Assembly (NCBI RefSeq): GCF_004339095.1 | Contig: NZ_SMGQ01000011.1 | Location: forward strand, 233,575 to 297,574 | Direction of reading: 5' to 3' | Source: Natranaerovirga hydrolytica | Lineage (GTDB): Bacteria > Bacillota > Clostridia > Lachnospirales > DSM-24629 | DNA length: 64,000 bases | Part shown: positions 61,336 to 64,000 of the stretch, one piece after another | How positions within the stretch are numbered: position 1 is the first letter of the stretch | Layout: every line of letters starts with the position of its first letter | Translations under genes and position numbers: made by a program | The notes under the pieces: generated by a model | What the model was told of the DNA's origin: nothing | What the model saw: only the letters and a program-made list of their open reading frames with translations | Database searches by the model: none

Positions 61336-62652
61336 TCATCTAATGAAATAAGAACTTTTACGGTTGTTACTTTTACGTTGTCGATAATATCGTAAACGTC
61401 TGCTATTGAATCGATAATTTAAAAAGGCATATAAAATACATAAAACGAAACCAATGAGTAACAATCCTTTAAAAGAGAATAACGAAAATCGATTTAAATC
61501 CTCGGTGATATCAAAAAGTTCAACATAATGAACGGTCATATCCACCCCTTTTAAAGTGGTGTCTCGATTGGTCACAGTAATGCTGCCGACAACGTCTCCA
61601 ACGGTTACATCGTTTTCTAAGTACTCAGGTAAATCAATAACCGTACTTAATGCATTGCTATTAAAATCAATGGGTACAATAAAGTCAGTAGAAAAGCGAT
61701 TGGTAACAAAAGCACTACCAACTTCTATTACTTCGTCTGCTTCGTTGTTAGTAATAATAGGTAAAGTCACATTAGGTTCTTCATATTCAATGGTAACCCT
61801 TTGGTAATTGTCAAAACCATAATCTAATAAAGTGTTGGTGTCTGCATAAAAATCATTGGAAGTAGACCCTAAGACAACAGCAATTAAAGTCATATCCTCT
61901 TGCTCTGCAACAGTAACCAAGGTATGTCCAGAACGGGTCGTATAACCTGTTTTTCCAGCAATAACATCTTCTCTATAAGTAGAAGCATCTCTAATATGGT
62001 TCATCAACCGATGATTCTGTGATAAATATCGGATTTCGGAAGTCAAATTGGTTTCTGGTATTTGATAGGTAATGTTAGACATAATCTCTCTAAAGTAATC
62101 ATACTCTAATAACCCTTTTGTTATCATAGCCATATCATAAGCAGTGGTATAATGATCGTCATTATGTAAGCCATGGGGATTAGTAAAATGACTGTTTAGC
62201 GCGCCTAATTCAGATGCTCGCTCAGTCATAAGAGTTGAAAACTGGCTAATAGAGCCACCAATGGTTTCAGCTAATCCATTAGCCACTTCATTGGCTGAAT
62301 TCAACAATAAACCGTGTAAGGCCTGATCAACAGTAAGGGTTTCATCAGGTTTAATACCAATGCTACTGCTTCCAGCAGGGATAGTCAGGGAAGCTTCTCT
62401 TGATAAAGTAATGGAATCCTCTATAGACAGATTTTCTATAGCCAGTAATGCCGTTAAAATCTTGGTAATGCTCGCTGGATAATATGTACTATGTATATCT
62501 TTTTCATAAAGAATGGTGCCGGTATTGGCTTCATACAATATAGCGGCTGAAGAATTTATAGTTAAAGAAGGTTGGGCATAAGCAATGTATTGGGTACTCA
62601 TAGATAATAAAAACCCAATGCATATCACATAAGATAATAGTTTTTTTGTCAT
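61336..62652 (-). CDS. D-alanyl-D-alanine carboxypeptidase with C-terminal membrane helix (third in window)
   Basis: A PBP5-family protein of 438 residues. It has a signal peptide (LLSYVICIGFLLSMSTQYIAYA) and the motifs YPASITKIL (SxxK), LLNSANEVAN (SxN) and GKTGYTTRSGH (KTG). A beta-rich C-terminal domain follows, then a true C-terminal membrane helix (FKGLLLIGFVLCILYAFLN) with a basic tail (NSRRLRYYRQRKSNNRK). That transmembrane ending, absent from the two other copies, points to tight membrane anchoring. GAAAGGAG precedes the ATG. An extended -10 (TGCTATAAT) lies upstream on the minus strand. Confidence 0.9.
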   Translation of the reverse strand: MTKKLLSYVICIGFLLSMSTQYIAYAQPSLTINSSAAILYEANTGTILYEKDIHSTYYPASITKILTALLAIENLSIEDSITLSREASLTIPAGSSSIGIKPDETLTVDQALHGLLLNSANEVANGLAETIGGSISQFSTLMTERASELGALNSHFTNPHGLHNDDHYTTAYDMAMITKGLLEYDYFREIMSNITYQIPETNLTSEIRYLSQNHRLMNHIRDASTYREDVIAGKTGYTTRSGHTLVTVAEQEDMTLIAVVLGSTSNDFYADTNTLLDYGFDNYQRVTIEYEEPNVTLPIITNNEADEVIEVGSAFVTNRFSTDFIVPIDFNSNALSTVIDLPEYLENDVTVGDVVGSITVTNRDTTLKGVDMTVHYVELFDITEDLNRFSLFSFKGLLLIGFVLCILYAFLNYRFNSRRLRYYRQRKSNNRKSSYFIR

Positions 62653-62917
62653 AGTTTGTGCTCCTTTCCTTAGGTATTATAGCATAGGAGAGCAAATTAT
62701 TTAATACAAAATGATAATAAAATTATGGGAAATTATGTTTTTTTGAGACTACACAAATTATCAACAAATAGACTTTCCTAATGCAATCAAATTTGTTATA
62801 ATAAATGGTTGATAGAAACATAGAGATGAAGACTTAAATACAAATAAGTTTATTCCATAAAATAGAGGATTTACCAAATCAAATAGCTTGTTAGACAAGC
62901 CAATAGTGGAGGATAAG

Positions 62918-64000
62918 ATGGCTGAAAGAAAAAGTAATATCATAATAGAAGAAAGTGAAGCAATCAGACAAAAAAATATTATAAAAGCATTAAGAGAAGA
63001 ATTTGATAAAGCCTATGAAAAAACAGGCAAGAAAAAACTTTTCTTCATTCAAACCTATGGATGTCAAATGAATGCTAGGGACTCAGAAAAGCTAAAAGGC
63101 ATTTTAGAAGAAATTGGGTATGTTGAAACAGATCAAGAAGAAAAGGCAGACTTCATTATTTACAACACATGTACCGTAAGAGAAAATGCCAATCAAAAAG
63201 TATACGGAAGAGTAGGACATTTAAAATCATTAAAGAAAAAAAAGAACAATCTAATGATTGCATTATGTGGCTGTATGATGCAAGAAGACACAGTGATAGA
63301 TACCATTAAAAAAAGCTACAACCATGTAGACATTATTTTTGGGACACATAATATCTATAAATTGGCTGAACTCATCAAAGCAAAATTAGAAACAAAAGAT
63401 ATGATTATTGACATATGGGAAGCCCACAAAGAAATCGTTGAAGATCTACCTAGTATTCGTAAACATAAATTTAAAGCAAGTGTTAACATTATGTATGGTT
63501 GCAATAACTTTTGCAGTTACTGTATTGTTCCTTATGTAAGAGGGCGTGAAAGAAGTCGAGCACCAGAAGATATTCTTTCAGAAATAAAAGCATTGGTGGC
63601 AGATGGTGTTGTTGAGATTATGCTACTGGGACAAAATGTCAATTCCTATGGACAAACACTAGACCAAAGCTTTACCTTTGCCAATTTATTAGAAGCATTA
63701 GAAGACATAGAAGGACTTGAAAGAATAAGATTTATGACCTCACACCCAAAAGACCTTTCAGATGACTTAATAAAAGTTATGGGACAATCTAAAAAAATAT
63801 GTAACCAACTCCACCTTCCATTACAATCTGGAAGCACAAAGATATTAAATGAAATGAATAGGAAATATACCAAAGAAGATTATCTTGAGTTGGTCAAAAA
63901 AATAAAAGCCGCTAGACCAGATATTGCATTAACAACAGATATTATTGTAGGTTTTCCAGGAGAAACAAAAGAAGACTTTGAAGAAACACTAGAAGTGGTT
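62918..64000 (+). CDS. miaB: tRNA-2-methylthio-N6-dimethylallyladenosine synthase, 3'-truncated by the window edge
   Basis: A radical-SAM methylthiotransferase acting on i6A37 of tRNAs. The frame opens at ATG 62918 (GGAGG at 62908-62912) and runs without stop to base 64000, giving 361 visible codons of about 450-480 expected. A charged N-terminal extension precedes the MTTase domain with [27 protein letters not shown] and ALCGCMMQ. The radical-SAM site CNNFCSYC is near residue 195, followed by [11 protein letters not shown]. The missing end should hold the TRAM domain. It is a paralogue of rimO. Confidence 0.95.
   Translation, partial: MAERKSNIIIEESEAIRQKNIIKALREEFDKAYEKTGKKKLFFIQTYGCQMNARDSEKLKGILEEIGYVETDQEEKADFIIYNTCTVRENANQKVYGRVGHLKSLKKKKNNLMIALCGCMMQEDTVIDTIKKSYNHVDIIFGTHNIYKLAELIKAKLETKDMIIDIWEAHKEIVEDLPSIRKHKFKASVNIMYGCNNFCSYCIVPYVRGRERSRAPEDILSEIKALVADGVVEIMLLGQNVNSYGQTLDQSFTFANLLEALEDIEGLERIRFMTSHPKDLSDDLIKVMGQSKKICNQLHLPLQSGSTKILNEMNRKYTKEDYLELVKKIKAARPDIALTTDIIVGFPGETKEDFEETLEVV

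Overview
The window is AT-rich DNA from a spore-forming low-GC Firmicute of the class Clostridia. The evidence is the gene content: dipicolinate synthase dpaAB, tepA-ylzJ, spoVS, spoIIM and dacF, an IspH protein fused to S1 domains, and RNase Y. The order of blocks recalls Bacillus and Clostridium chromosomes (pnp-M16 peptidase-dut-dpaAB-tepA-ylzJ-ftsK; recA-recX-rny-spoVS; nudF-spoIIM-xerD-deoB-punA-pdp-dacF; S2P-like-scpA-scpB-dacB-rluB). A lineage near Lachnospirales is plausible, but this is inference and not tested here. No tRNA, rRNA or CRISPR array was seen.

Layout. 1-9.8 kb: RNA decay, spore dipicolinate synthesis, lipid-carrier recycling and the FtsK/SpoIIIE DNA pump. 9.9-17.6 kb: one-carbon folate enzymes, RimO, PgsA, CinA, RecA (sigma-A promoter plus an SOS box) and RecX. 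17.8-30.1 kb: RNase Y, SpoVS, an aminotransferase, PurB, ProC, a Nudix enzyme, SpoIIM, XerD and the nucleoside salvage set DeoB-PunA-Pdp. 30.1-36.0 kb: an accessory island between pdp and dacF. It holds a 5' group II intron fragment, two inverted IS3-family remnants around a small element with inverted ends, an unrecognised 545-residue exported protein and a membrane-anchored leucine-rich repeat protein. 36.1-42.9 kb: DacF, a degenerate S2P-like membrane protein, ScpA/ScpB, a second D,D-carboxypeptidase, RluB and MnmM.

43-52.4 kb reads as a tartrate fermentation locus. In order it has an AraC-type regulator, an SLC13-type anion transporter, both subunits of L(+)-tartrate dehydratase (tartrate to oxaloacetate) and a five-gene biotin-dependent, Na+-pumping decarboxylase operon (oxaloacetate to pyruvate plus CO2, with Na+ export). 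That operon carries two different carboxyltransferase subunits, 12S-like and 5S-like, but only one biotin carrier and one membrane pump. 52.8-64 kb: an RpiR regulator, a flavoprotein, AroH, Cmk, IspH-S1, CheR, then on the minus strand a YprB-like nuclease, an amidase and a third D,D-carboxypeptidase, and finally the 5' part of miaB, which runs off the window.

The most unusual non-coding signal is an interspersed two-hairpin repeat of about 100 bp at 5.2, 16.7, 52.5 (relic) and 53.8-54.1 kb, the last as three tandem units. One hairpin is conserved in sequence. The other has a conserved loop, but its 13-15 bp stem differs from copy to copy while staying complementary, which is the pattern expected of selected RNA or DNA structure.
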